Assembly (NCBI RefSeq): GCF_042743185.1
Contig: NZ_JBHYMS010000012.1
Location: forward strand, 62,001 to 126,000
From: Inquilinus sp042743185
Lineage (GTDB): Bacteria > Pseudomonadota > Alphaproteobacteria > DSM-16000 > Inquilinaceae
DNA length: 64,000 nucleotides
Direction: 5' to 3'
Positions 1 through 7,600 of this stretch are shown here, one piece after another; positions within the stretch are counted from its first letter, which is position 1; each line of letters begins with the position of its first letter. The notes beneath the pieces were generated by a model. It saw only the letters and a program-made list of their open reading frames with translations, did no database searches and was not told the DNA's origin. The position numbers and the translations under genes are program-made.

Positions 1-424
1 GCGTGTGGATGGCGGTGACGGCGGAATGGTCCAGCGTCTCCGGCATGGTCTGCCGCCCGAGCCCATACCCCTGCCCGGTCGACCGGTCGCAGAACACGGC
101 GAGTTGCACCGGTGCCTCGACCAGCCCCGCCAGCTTCAGCCGGCGGTAATGGGCCGCGCGCTCGCCCTCGTAGCCGGAGGCGGCATCGGCATTGCAGCGG
201 CTGAACACGGCCCGCACCGCGGCCCGCCGCACTTCGTCCTCGACCAGGACGAAGCGCCAGGGCTGGCTGTTGCCGACGGAAGGAGCGAGGCAGGCGAGGT
301 CGAGCAGTCGATCGAGCAGCCCGGGCGGCAGCGGGTCACGGCGGAAGCGGCGGACGTCGCGGCGCCAGCGCAGCAGCTCGGCGAAGCGGTCGCGGAACTC
401 GGGCGGAAAGTCGGGGGCGGCCAA
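1..424 (-). CDS. bluB: 5,6-dimethylbenzimidazole synthase BluB (partial, runs off left edge)
   Basis: Flavin-destroying nitroreductase-fold enzyme that uses oxygen to fragment reduced FMN into 5,6-dimethylbenzimidazole, the lower ligand of cobalamin. Visible hallmarks are RRDVRRFRRD (residues 21-30) and APSVGNSQPWRF (47-58), both typical of BluB rather than of general nitroreductases. The TTG start at 424 is chosen because AGGAGG (431-436) sits 6 bases upstream and no better start is in frame. About 141 residues are present; the C-terminal third lies beyond the window. It follows the YdcF-like gene on the same strand after 42 bases and may be co-transcribed with it. Confidence 0.88.
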   Translation of the reverse strand, partial: MAAPDFPPEFRDRFAELLRWRRDVRRFRRDPLPPGLLDRLLDLACLAPSVGNSQPWRFVLVEDEVRRAAVRAVFSRCNADAASGYEGERAAHYRRLKLAGLVEAPVQLAVFCDRSTGQGYGLGRQTMPETLDHSAVTAIHT

Positions 425-466
425 ACGAAACCTCCTGACGGCGATCCCCCAGCTATAGCGGTCCGG

Positions 467-1255
467 TCAGGGTCCGGGGAACAGCGTGTCGATGCGGCCT
501 GTCCCCCAGTAGGCGACCAAGCCGATCCATTCATGCACCGCGATGTTCAGCACCTCGAACTGCTCGACCAGATCCGGCCGCGGCAGCAGCGTCGGCGGCA
601 GGCCGCGATAGTCGACCGGCCATGGCACCACCTTCCAGCCGGCCTTGGCGAACAGCCCCATCGACCGCGGCATGTGATAGGCGCTGGTGATCACCACCCA
701 GTTCTGCCCGGGCTGGGGCTGCAGCATCTGCTTCAGCAGCAGCACGTTCTCGTCGGTGTTCCGGGCCTGGCCTTCGAGCACCATCCGCTGCTCCGGCAGC
801 CCGGCCATCAGCATGGTGTCGCGGAAGATGTCCGACTGCGGCGGGATGCCGTTCCACGGATCGCCCAGCCCGCCGGAGAACACCACCTGCGCCTCCGGGA
901 AGCGCCGGGCCAGATCGAGCGCCGCGAACAGCCGCTCGGCGGCACCGCCCAGCATCGGCTCGCCCCGGGCGCCGGACAGCACCGGCTGCTCGGGCCCGCC
1001 CAGGACGATGATCCCGTCCAGCGTCGCCGGCAGCCGGTCCGGCTTGTGGAAACGGTTCTCCAGCGGCAGCATCACCAGATCGCCGGCCGGCAGCAGGCAG
1101 ACCGCGGCGAAGGCCAGGGTCAGCGCGATCACCAGCCGCCGGGCCAGGCGCCGCGGGCGATACAGGAATCCGGCCGTGGCCAGCAGCAGCGCCAGCAGCA
1201 CGAGGCCGAGCGGCTGGATGAAGAACCAGATCAGTTTCGACAGGAAAAAGAACAC
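467..1255 (-). CDS. YdcF/SanA-family (DUF218) membrane protein
   Basis: 262-residue protein with two N-terminal membrane segments (about residues 5-25 and 35-55) followed by a periplasmic DUF218 domain. The domain shows GIIVLGG near residue 85, a FSGG loop, the NTDENV segment and the ITSAYHMPR motif, all conserved in the YdcF/SanA/ElyC family. Members of this family act in envelope integrity or polyprenyl-carrier metabolism, but the reaction is not settled. A GTG start at 1255 is preferred: it begins directly before the first hydrophobic stretch, and longer frames would run into the divergent ycjX gene. The exact role here is not known. Confidence 0.8.
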   Translation of the reverse strand: MFFFLSKLIWFFIQPLGLVLLALLLATAGFLYRPRRLARRLVIALTLAFAAVCLLPAGDLVMLPLENRFHKPDRLPATLDGIIVLGGPEQPVLSGARGEPMLGGAAERLFAALDLARRFPEAQVVFSGGLGDPWNGIPPQSDIFRDTMLMAGLPEQRMVLEGQARNTDENVLLLKQMLQPQPGQNWVVITSAYHMPRSMGLFAKAGWKVVPWPVDYRGLPPTLLPRPDLVEQFEVLNIAVHEWIGLVAYWGTGRIDTLFPGP

Positions 1256-1403
1256 GGCCCACCCATCCGGCGCCCCATCCGAGCAATGGCGGATTGCGGC
1301 CGAAGATGCAATCCGCGGAGCCATGCGCGGCTTGACGCGGAGGCGCCGCGCCCGCACATGGGCTAGGCTATGCGTCCCAGCCACCGGAGCCCGCCGCCCG
1401 TTC

Positions 1404-2792
1404 ATGGAGCTGTTCCCCACCGACCTTCTCGATCGGGCCGGCGAGCTGTTCGACCGTCGCATCCGACTCGGCGTCACCGGGCTGAGCCGCTCCGGCAAAT
1501 CGGTGTTCATCGCCGCGCTGGTGCACGGGCTGACCGATCCGCGGCGCTTCGGGCTGCTCGACGCCGTGGCCGAGGACCGGCTGCGGGCCGCGGTGCTGCG
1601 GCCGCAGCCGCATCTGGAGCTGCCGCGCTTCGCCTATGAGGAGGCGGTGGCCCGGCTGACCGGCGCGGGCGGAAGTGGAGTTCAGAATGGGCCGGACTGG
1701 CCGGCCGGCACCCGCAACGTGGCCGAGCTGCGCCTGTCGCTGCGCTTCGCGCCGAAGAGCGGCCTGCGCAGCCTGCTGGGCGACCAGGTGCTGCATCTCG
1801 ACATCTTCGACTATCCCGGCGAATGGCTGATCGACCTGCCGCTGCTGGAGCGCGACTACGCCGCCTGGGCGGAGGAGACGCTGGCCCTGGCCGCGACCGG
1901 GGTGCGGGCGCCGCTGTCCCAGGCCTGGCGCGACGCCATCGCCAAGCTCGATCCCGCCGGACCGGCCAAGGAGACCGACGCGATCGAAGCGGCGCGGCTC
2001 TACACCGACTATCTGCGCGGCTGCCGCACCCATGCGATCCCGCTGAGCCGGCTGCAGCCCGGCCGCTTCCTGCTGCCGGGCGACCTCGAGGGGTCCCCCG
2101 CCCTCACCTTCTGCCCGCTGTCGCGGCCGCGCGAGACGCCGCGCGGGTCGCTGTGGCGGCTGATGGAGGAGCGGTTCGAGGCCTACAAGGCCAAGGTGAT
2201 CCGCCCCTTCTTCAACGACCATTTCAGCCGGCTGGACCGGCAGATCGTGCTGGTCGACCTGCTGGCCCATCTCGCCGCCGGGCCGGAGAGCCTGGAGGAT
2301 CTGGGCCGCGCCATGGACGACATCCTGACCTGCTTCAAGACCGGCGGTATCAACTGGCTGTGGCCGTTCGAGTCGCGGATCCGCAAGGTGCTGTTCGCCG
2401 CCACCAAGGCCGACCACCTGCCACGCGAGGGACACGAGCCGCTGGTCGGGCTGATGGACGAGCTGCTGCAGCAGAGCGTCCGCCGCACCGCCTTCCAGGG
2501 CGCCACCGCCCGATCGATGGCGATCGCCTCGCTGCGCGCCACCCGCGAGGTCGACGTCAAGCACGAGGGCGAGACCTTGCGCTGCGTCGCCGGGGTGATC
2601 GAGCCGGGCGGCAAGCCGGTCGCGGCCTATCCCGGCGCGCTGCCGCGCAGCCTGCGCGAGGCCCGCGGCGGCGGCCGATTCGGCGCCCAGCGATTCCTGC
2701 CGCCGGCCGATCTCGGCGCCGACGGCCAGCCCTGGCCGCATATCCGGCTGGACGGTGCCCTGCAGTTCCTGATCGGGGAGGATCTGGCATGA
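1404..2792 (+). CDS. ycjX: YcjX-like predicted P-loop NTPase (DUF463)
   Basis: 462-residue YcjX-family protein. A P-loop (GLSRSGKS, residues 26-33) follows an N terminus typical of the family (FPTDLLDRAGELFDRRIRLG). DYPGEWLIDLPLL further in and a TKADH motif fit a GTPase-like core. In E. coli the homologue belongs to a stress-induced operon; its biochemical job is only partly known. The ATG at 1404 starts right at the conserved N terminus. The stop overlaps the next start by ATGA, so the two genes are probably translationally coupled, the usual ycjX-ycjF arrangement. Confidence 0.85.
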   Translation: MELFPTDLLDRAGELFDRRIRLGVTGLSRSGKSVFIAALVHGLTDPRRFGLLDAVAEDRLRAAVLRPQPHLELPRFAYEEAVARLTGAGGSGVQNGPDWPAGTRNVAELRLSLRFAPKSGLRSLLGDQVLHLDIFDYPGEWLIDLPLLERDYAAWAEETLALAATGVRAPLSQAWRDAIAKLDPAGPAKETDAIEAARLYTDYLRGCRTHAIPLSRLQPGRFLLPGDLEGSPALTFCPLSRPRETPRGSLWRLMEERFEAYKAKVIRPFFNDHFSRLDRQIVLVDLLAHLAAGPESLEDLGRAMDDILTCFKTGGINWLWPFESRIRKVLFAATKADHLPREGHEPLVGLMDELLQQSVRRTAFQGATARSMAIASLRATREVDVKHEGETLRCVAGVIEPGGKPVAAYPGALPRSLREARGGGRFGAQRFLPPADLGADGQPWPHIRLDGALQFLIGEDLA

Positions 2793-3814
2793 CCCGGCCG
2801 CCCCTGATCCTCGACCAGCCGCCGGAATCCGAACGCGACCGGGGCCGCGCCCCGGCCGTCTTTGCGCTCGAAAAGGCCGAGGCGGTGCCGGTGGAGGACG
2901 CACCGGTCCCGGCCGCGCCCGAGGCGGTCGACCCCGGGCTGCGCCGCCGCCGCAGCCCCGGCAGCGTCGCCCTGCGCATCGCCTTCGGCGCGCTGGTCGG
3001 TCTGGTCGGTCTCGGCATCGGCCTCTGGGTCGAGCGGCTCGTCACCGACCTCTTGAGCCAGGGCGGGCCGCTGCAGGCCGTGACACTGGCGCTGCTGGCC
3101 GTCGCCGGGGCCGGCATCCTGGTCTGGGCGGGGTGGGAGCTGCTGGCGCTGCGCCGGCTCGGCCGGGTCGAGGAGATCCGCAGCCTGGGCCGGGCGGCCA
3201 CGGGCGGCGACGCCGCCGCGGCCGATGCCGTGATCGCCCGCTTCCGCCGGCTGCACGCCGACGGCCCGGCGGCCGACGGGCTGGCGCGCCTGGAGCGCGA
3301 GCGCGACGAGCTGCGCGACCCTGCGGAGCTGATCGGCCTTTTGGAGCTGCACGCCCAGCGGCCGATCGACGCCGCCTGCCGCGCCGCCATCGCCGCCACG
3401 GCGCGGCGTACGGCGCTGATCACCACGGTGACGCCCTTCGCCGTCGTCGACATGGTCGTGTCCGGTGCGCTGAACCTGCGGATGATCCGGCGCATCGCCG
3501 AGATCCAGGGCTTCCGCCCCGGCCTGTTCGCCACGCTGTCGCTGGTCCGGCGGGTGGCGACGACGCTCTTGATCGCCGGCGGCATCGAGGCCGCCAACGA
3601 CTATCTCGGCGACTTCCTGGGCGCCGGCCTCTTGCGCGCCTTCGGCCGCCGCGCCGGCGAGGGCGCGATCAACGGCATCCTCAGCGTCCGCATCGGCGTC
3701 GCCGCGATGAAGGTGTGCCGCCCCCTGCCCTACCTGCGCGACACCCCGCCCGGCACGATGAGCCTGGCCAAGGCGATCTTCGGCGCGGAGGCGGCGCCGA
3801 AGGGGAAGGGTTAG
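2789..3814 (+). CDS. ycjF: DUF697/TIGR01620 (YcjF-like) inner-membrane protein
   Basis: 341-residue partner of YcjX. A charged, proline-rich cytoplasmic N terminus (about 55 residues) precedes two membrane spans (about 60-82 and 96-118). Next comes a soluble Arg/Ala-rich region, then a C-terminal hydrophobic DUF697 domain with TTVTPFAVVDMVVSG and NLRMIRRIAEIQGFRPG. The start overlaps the ycjX stop (ATGA). The gene ends just before a palindromic repeat (3838-3919) that separates it from convergent znuA. The function is unknown; co-occurrence with YcjX in proteobacteria suggests a membrane anchor or effector for that NTPase. Confidence 0.85.
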   Translation: MTRPPLILDQPPESERDRGRAPAVFALEKAEAVPVEDAPVPAAPEAVDPGLRRRRSPGSVALRIAFGALVGLVGLGIGLWVERLVTDLLSQGGPLQAVTLALLAVAGAGILVWAGWELLALRRLGRVEEIRSLGRAATGGDAAAADAVIARFRRLHADGPAADGLARLERERDELRDPAELIGLLELHAQRPIDAACRAAIAATARRTALITTVTPFAVVDMVVSGALNLRMIRRIAEIQGFRPGLFATLSLVRRVATTLLIAGGIEAANDYLGDFLGAGLLRAFGRRAGEGAINGILSVRIGVAAMKVCRPLPYLRDTPPGTMSLAKAIFGAEAAPKGKG

Positions 3815-3837
3815 GCCGAGAGTCCGGTCACACTTTT

Positions 3838-3919
3838 CCTGTCATTGCCGGGCTTGACCCGGCAATCCAGAGGGTGCCGACGCTCTCTGGATGCCCGGGT
3901 CAAGCTTGGACACGACAGG
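3838..3919. repeat. Palindromic intergenic repeat, family A (copy 1)
   Basis: Imperfect inverted repeat beginning CCTGTCATTGCCGGGCTTGA and ending in TTGGACACGACAGG, with internal arms ending in ATCCAG and CTGGAT. Flanking bases extend the stem (CACTTTTC at 3831-3838 with GAAAAGTG at 3922-3929). A second copy lies at 57720-57809. It sits between convergent ycjF and znuA, where the folded RNA could stop transcription from either side. Confidence 0.85.
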
Positions 3920-3932
3920 TTGAAAAGTGAGT

Positions 3933-3961
3933 GGTTTGGGCTCGCGACTGCGAACCCAACC
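3933..3961. repeat. Fragment of palindromic repeat family B
   Basis: A half-copy of the family found whole at 26159-26234 and 59121-59195: TTTGGGCTCGCGACTGCGAA followed by CCCAAC. It keeps one hairpin (TTGGGTTCGC-like arm and GCGAACCCAA arm) and lacks the other. It abuts the family A repeat. Confidence 0.6.
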
Positions 3962-3973
3962 AAAGCCCCAGCC

Positions 3974-4906
3974 TCAGTTCTGCTTCATCCCTGCGACCAG
4001 CAGCGAAATGTTATACCGAAACATCTTCGCGTAAGTCGAAGCCGGCCCATCCGCGGTCGACAGCGCCTCGGCATAGAGCTCGCCGCCCATCTCGGCGCCG
4101 GAGGCCTTGGCCACCTGCTGCACCAGGCGAGGGTCGGTCGCGTTCTCGATGAACACCGCCTTGATGTGCTCCTGCTTGATCTGGTCGATCAGCTTGGCGA
4201 TGTCGCCGGCCGAGGCTTCGCTTTCGGTCGAGAAGCCGACCGGGGCGTGGAACTCGATGCCGTACGCCGCACCGAGATAGCCGAAGGCGTCATGGCTGGT
4301 GATGACCTTGCGCTTGCCCTCCGGAATGGTCGCCACCTCGCGCCGGGCCCAGGCGTCGAGATCCTTCAGCTCGGCCACGTATTTGGCGCCGTTGGCCTGA
4401 TAGGTCGCGGCGTCGGCCGGGTCCGCGGCCTCCAGCGCCTTGGCGATGTTGGCGGCGTAGATCGCGCCGTTCGCGGCGCTGTTCCAGGCGTGCGGATCGA
4501 GGCCTCCATGATCGTGCCCCTCGCCTGCGTGGTCGTCATGGGCTTCGTGGTCTTCCTCTTCGGCGCGCAGGGTCGCAATCCCCTGGCTCGCGACCACGAT
4601 CTTGGCCCTGGTGCCGGAGGCCGTGACCAGCCGGTCCATCCAGCCTTCGAGCTCCAGCCCGTTGACGACGATGAGGTCGGCCTTGGTGACCGCCTGGGCG
4701 TCCTGCGGCGTCGGCTCGTAGACATGGGCGTCGCCATTGGGGCCGACCAGGCTGCGGACCTCGACATCGTCGCCGCCGACCTGCTTCACGATGTCGGCGA
4801 GGACGGTGATGCTGGTGACGACCGACAGCTTGTCCGCCGCCGCTGCGGGCAGCGACAGGGCGGCAAGGGACAGGCCGATCAGGCCGGCGCGGAACGGTAT
4901 CCTCAT
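3974..4906 (-). CDS. znuA: High-affinity zinc ABC transporter, periplasmic binding protein ZnuA
   Basis: 310-residue cluster A-I binding protein that captures Zn2+ in the periplasm. A Sec signal peptide covers residues 1-24 (cleaved after AAAA). Zinc ligands are visible as H61 (GDAHVYEP), H139 (DPHAW) and the TSHDAFGYL histidine. An acidic His-rich loop between them (about residues 117-133, HEAHDDHAGEGHDHG) is the mark of zinc rather than manganese carriers. It is the last gene of a minus-strand operon after the small membrane ORF, znuC and znuB, 20 bases after znuB. A Zur-box-like site at 6786-6802 probably controls the whole unit. Confidence 0.95.
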   Translation of the reverse strand: MRIPFRAGLIGLSLAALSLPAAAADKLSVVTSITVLADIVKQVGGDDVEVRSLVGPNGDAHVYEPTPQDAQAVTKADLIVVNGLELEGWMDRLVTASGTRAKIVVASQGIATLRAEEEDHEAHDDHAGEGHDHGGLDPHAWNSAANGAIYAANIAKALEAADPADAATYQANGAKYVAELKDLDAWARREVATIPEGKRKVITSHDAFGYLGAAYGIEFHAPVGFSTESEASAGDIAKLIDQIKQEHIKAVFIENATDPRLVQQVAKASGAEMGGELYAEALSTADGPASTYAKMFRYNISLLVAGMKQN

Positions 4907-4926
4907 GCGATGGCTCCGTTGGGAGT

Positions 4927-5793
4927 TCAGTGCGCGAAATGCGCGGTGGGCAGGTATCGGGCCCGCAGGCTGTCATGCGTCCCGAAGATCAGCGACAGCA
5001 GGTAGAAGCCGCCGGCGGTCAGCACGATGCTGGGACCGGACGGCAGGCTGCCGTGATAGGAGACCAGGAGGCCGGAATAGCCGGAGAGCAGCGCGATCCC
5101 GGCCGCCCAGGCGAAGAGCGACCATAGCGACCGGCTCCAGAACCGCGCCGCCGCCGCCGGCAGCATCATCAGCCCGACCACCATGAGGGTGCCGAGCGCC
5201 TGGAAGCCGCCGACCAGGTTCAGCACCACCAGCACCAGGAAGGCGAAGTGCACCAGGGCGCCGACACCGCCGACCATGCGCAGATAGCCGGGGTCGAAGC
5301 ATTCCACCACCAGCGGCCGGTACAACAGGGCCAGCGCGACCAGCGTCACCGTGGCGATGCCGGCCATCAGCAGCAGCGCCGCGTCGTCGACCGCCAGGAT
5401 GGTGCCGAACAGCACATGGATCAGGTCGACATTGCTGCCGCGGGTCGAGACGATCAGCACGCCGGCGGCCAGGGCGATCAGGTAGAAGGCGGCGAAGGCG
5501 GCGTCCTCGCGCAGCGCCGTCATCCGGGTGACCGCGCCAGCCAGCAGCGCGACGGCCAAGCCGGCGATCAGCCCGCCCAGCCCCATCGACCACAGCGACA
5601 GGCCAGACACCAGGAAGCCGACCGCGGCGCCCGGCAGCACCGCATGCGACATGGCATCGCCGACCAGGCTCATCCGCCGCAGCACCAGCAGCACGCCGAC
5701 CGGGCCGCAGCCCAGCGACAGCGCCAGGCAGGCCACCAGCGCCCGCTGCATGAAGGCGTAGTCGAGGAAGGGCGTGACCAGAAAGTCCCACAT
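4927..5793 (-). CDS. znuB: Zinc ABC transporter permease ZnuB
   Basis: 288-residue integral membrane permease of the ABC-3 family with about eight hydrophobic spans. Recognisable segments are RRMSLVGDAMSHAVLPG (the cytoplasmic coupling region) and ALGTLMVVGLMMLPAAAARF. It forms the Zn2+ channel with ZnuC and ZnuA. The ATG at 5793 is used here. A GTG nine bases upstream (5802) overlaps the znuC stop as GTGA and is an equally possible coupled start (it would add three residues). Confidence 0.93.
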   Translation of the reverse strand: MWDFLVTPFLDYAFMQRALVACLALSLGCGPVGVLLVLRRMSLVGDAMSHAVLPGAAVGFLVSGLSLWSMGLGGLIAGLAVALLAGAVTRMTALREDAAFAAFYLIALAAGVLIVSTRGSNVDLIHVLFGTILAVDDAALLLMAGIATVTLVALALLYRPLVVECFDPGYLRMVGGVGALVHFAFLVLVVLNLVGGFQALGTLMVVGLMMLPAAAARFWSRSLWSLFAWAAGIALLSGYSGLLVSYHGSLPSGPSIVLTAGGFYLLSLIFGTHDSLRARYLPTAHFAH

Positions 5794-5798
5794 CGCCG

Positions 5799-6557
5799 TC
5801 ACGCCGCGCTCCGCCGGCAGGCTTCGCCGCGGTCGGCCCAAGCCTCGGCCATCGTGCGGGCGCGCAGCAGGTTCTCGGCGCACAGCACGTCGCCGGTCGG
5901 CCCCCAGCCGATCGGGTCGCGGGCCAGAAGCAGCGTGTCCGGGCAGACCTCGCGCACCTGGTCCAGGTCGTGCAGCACCGTGATCACGGTGCGGCCCTCG
6001 CCATGCCAGCGCCGGACCACGTCGACCAGGTCGCGCGTCGTCTTGGCGTCGAGCGCGGTGAACGGCTCGTCCAGCATGATCACCCGCCCGTCCTGCAGCA
6101 GCAGCCGGGCGAACAGCACGCGCTGGAACTGGCCGGCGGAGAGGCTGCCGATCGGCCGTGCCTCGAAGCCGCCGAGGCCGACCGCCTCCAGCGCCTCGGC
6201 GGCGCGGCGGCGCAGATCCTTCGAGGCGCCGCCGAAGATCCCGGTCCGGGCCCAGCCGCCGAGCAGCACCGTGTCGGCGACCGAGATCGGGAAGCTGCGG
6301 TCGATCTCCGCCTGCTGCGGCAGATAGGCGATGTCGCGCCGGCGCAGGCCGCCCAGGTCGACATGGCCGGACAGCGGCGCCAGCAGGCCGGCGATGGTCT
6401 TCAGCAGGGTCGACTTGCCGGCCCCGTTCGGGCCGACGATGGCGGTCAGCGTCCCGCGCTCGAAGCTGCCGTCGACATGATGCACCGCCGGGTGCCGTTC
6501 GTAACCGGCGGTCAGGTTGGCGAGGCGGATGCGGCCAATGGCGGACGAACTGCTCAT
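5799..6557 (-). CDS. znuC: Zinc ABC transporter ATP-binding protein ZnuC
   Basis: 252-residue ATPase that powers zinc import. Walker A GPNGAGKST (about residues 42-50), Q-loop YLPQQAEIDRSFP, a signature loop read as LSAGQFQR (a normal ZnuC variant of LSGGQ), Walker B VIMLDEPF, and the H-loop VLHD are all in place. The start overlaps the stop of the upstream 56-residue ORF (ATGA) and the stop runs into znuB, so the operon is tightly coupled. Confidence 0.95.
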   Translation of the reverse strand: MSSSSAIGRIRLANLTAGYERHPAVHHVDGSFERGTLTAIVGPNGAGKSTLLKTIAGLLAPLSGHVDLGGLRRRDIAYLPQQAEIDRSFPISVADTVLLGGWARTGIFGGASKDLRRRAAEALEAVGLGGFEARPIGSLSAGQFQRVLFARLLLQDGRVIMLDEPFTALDAKTTRDLVDVVRRWHGEGRTVITVLHDLDQVREVCPDTLLLARDPIGWGPTGDVLCAENLLRARTMAEAWADRGEACRRSAA

Positions 6558-6724
6558 GCCGCGCCTCCGAACCAGCCCATGGCCCAGGCCACGGCGAGCC
6601 AGAGCACCGCGATCAACGCGAAGGCGACGAGCAGGCGGGCCCCGACCGGCGCGGCCAGGGCCGACGGCCCGATCTCCCCGGCCCGGCGGGCGGCATGGGC
6701 GGGGTGGTGATGCGACACGGTCAT
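6554..6724 (-). CDS. 56-residue His-bearing single-span membrane ORF heading the znu operon
   Basis: Short ORF beginning MTVSHHHPAH and ending MGWFGGAA, with one strongly hydrophobic segment (about residues 31-51, LLVAFALIAVLWLAVAWAMG). The histidine cluster in the N-terminal tail could touch zinc; this is inference. The case for a real gene is its position: first in the operon just after the Zur-box-like site, and its stop overlapping the znuC ATG as ATGA. I do not recognise a family. It could be an accessory subunit of ZnuBC or a translated leader that couples to znuC. Confidence 0.6.
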   Translation of the reverse strand: MTVSHHHPAHAARRAGEIGPSALAAPVGARLLVAFALIAVLWLAVAWAMGWFGGAA

Positions 6725-6785
6725 GGGTCAGCCGATGGCGTGAACAGGTCCGGCACCATAGCGCCCGGCGGGCGCGGCACCATTG

Positions 6786-6802
6786 ACGTTAATGTATAAC
6801 AT
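6786..6802. promoter_or_regulatory. Zur-box-like operator of the znu operon
   Basis: Palindrome ACGTTAATGTATAACAT (7-3-7), matching 14 of 17 bases of the perfect copy at 9618-9634. It lies 62 bases upstream of the first ORF of the znu operon. Alphaproteobacterial Zur sites are known to be AT-rich ATGTTAT-type palindromes, so zinc-dependent repression is the expected role. Confidence 0.75.
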
Positions 6803-6855
6803 CTTTGCGATATCGGAAAGCGCCGGACGAGCGATATCGACCAAGGGCGTAGGCC

Positions 6856-7263
6856 TCACTCCGCGAGATTGCCCGGCAGATCCTCGAGGTGATGGATCCA
6901 GGGCACGGCCGAACGGCACCAGATCTGCCGCCTGGGCACCAGCCGGTCGCGCTGCCGGATGCCGCCCCAGCGGATGCCCCATTCCTCGGCATCGGCGCCC
7001 TCGCCGCTGGTGAAGACGGGCGATCCGCACTCCGGACAGAAATGCTGGAACCGCCTGCGGCCGTTGTCGCCGGTCTTCACGTAGACCTTCGGCTCATGGC
7101 CGGTCAGCCGGATGGCCTCGCGCCGCGCGAGCACGGTGACCCGGAAGGGCGAGCCGGTCAGCGCCTGGCAATCGGTGCAGTGGCAGATCCCCACCCGTTC
7201 CGGGTCGATCTCCGCCTCATAGGCGACATGGCCGCAATGGCAGCGGCCGTCGATGCGCATCAT
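6856..7263 (-). CDS. GFA-family (Mss4-like fold) zinc-binding protein
   Basis: 135-residue GFA/CENP-V family protein. The zinc-site cysteines are clear: CHCG near residues 8-11, CHCTDC near 27-32 and CPEC near 96-99. The family is named after glutathione-dependent formaldehyde-activating enzyme, but most members have no proven reaction. It is the last gene of the COG0523 operon, 40 bases after the 98-residue ORF. A zinc-using protein inside an apparently Zur-repressed operon is slightly paradoxical; it may be the client of the upstream metallochaperone-like GTPase. An ATG one codon later is also possible. Confidence 0.85.
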   Translation of the reverse strand: MMRIDGRCHCGHVAYEAEIDPERVGICHCTDCQALTGSPFRVTVLARREAIRLTGHEPKVYVKTGDNGRRRFQHFCPECGSPVFTSGEGADAEEWGIRWGGIRQRDRLVPRRQIWCRSAVPWIHHLEDLPGNLAE

Positions 7264-7303
7264 GGCGCGCCCCGATCCGCATGGAACCAGGCTGCAGTCT
7301 AGC

Positions 7304-7600
7304 CTATCGTCGGCCCGGCTGCAGGCGGCGCAGCACCAGATGCTTCAGCGCCGGCGGGATATGGCCCGGCGACGGCCAGTCCACCGCCAGGCCGAGGGCG
7401 GCGCATTCGGCCGCGATCTGGCGCCCGTTCTCGTAACGGATCTGTCCGAGCCGCGGCAGGGCGTCGGCGCGGCGGTGGTCGAAAGGGCGGCCGGACTGCG
7501 CCTCGCGAAAGCCGTGGTGGAAATCGGGATGGCTCAGCACCCGCCGCGCCTCCGGCCAGTGCCGGGCCCGGCGGGTGGCGACGTCGGACAGGCCCCTCAC
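7304..7600 (-). CDS. 98-residue protein of unknown function in the zinc operon
   Basis: Small basic protein without membrane segment or signal peptide, rich in Arg and His (for example RRVLSHPDFHHGFREAQSG) and with a RYENGRQIAAECAALGL segment. I do not recognise a family. It is supported as a gene by a GTGA overlap of its GTG start with the stop of the WD40 gene and by lying between two recognisable genes of the same operon. Several conserved-looking His, Asp and Glu residues would allow metal binding, but nothing proves it. Confidence 0.6.
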   Translation of the reverse strand: MRGLSDVATRRARHWPEARRVLSHPDFHHGFREAQSGRPFDHRRADALPRLGQIRYENGRQIAAECAALGLAVDWPSPGHIPPALKHLVLRRLQPGRR

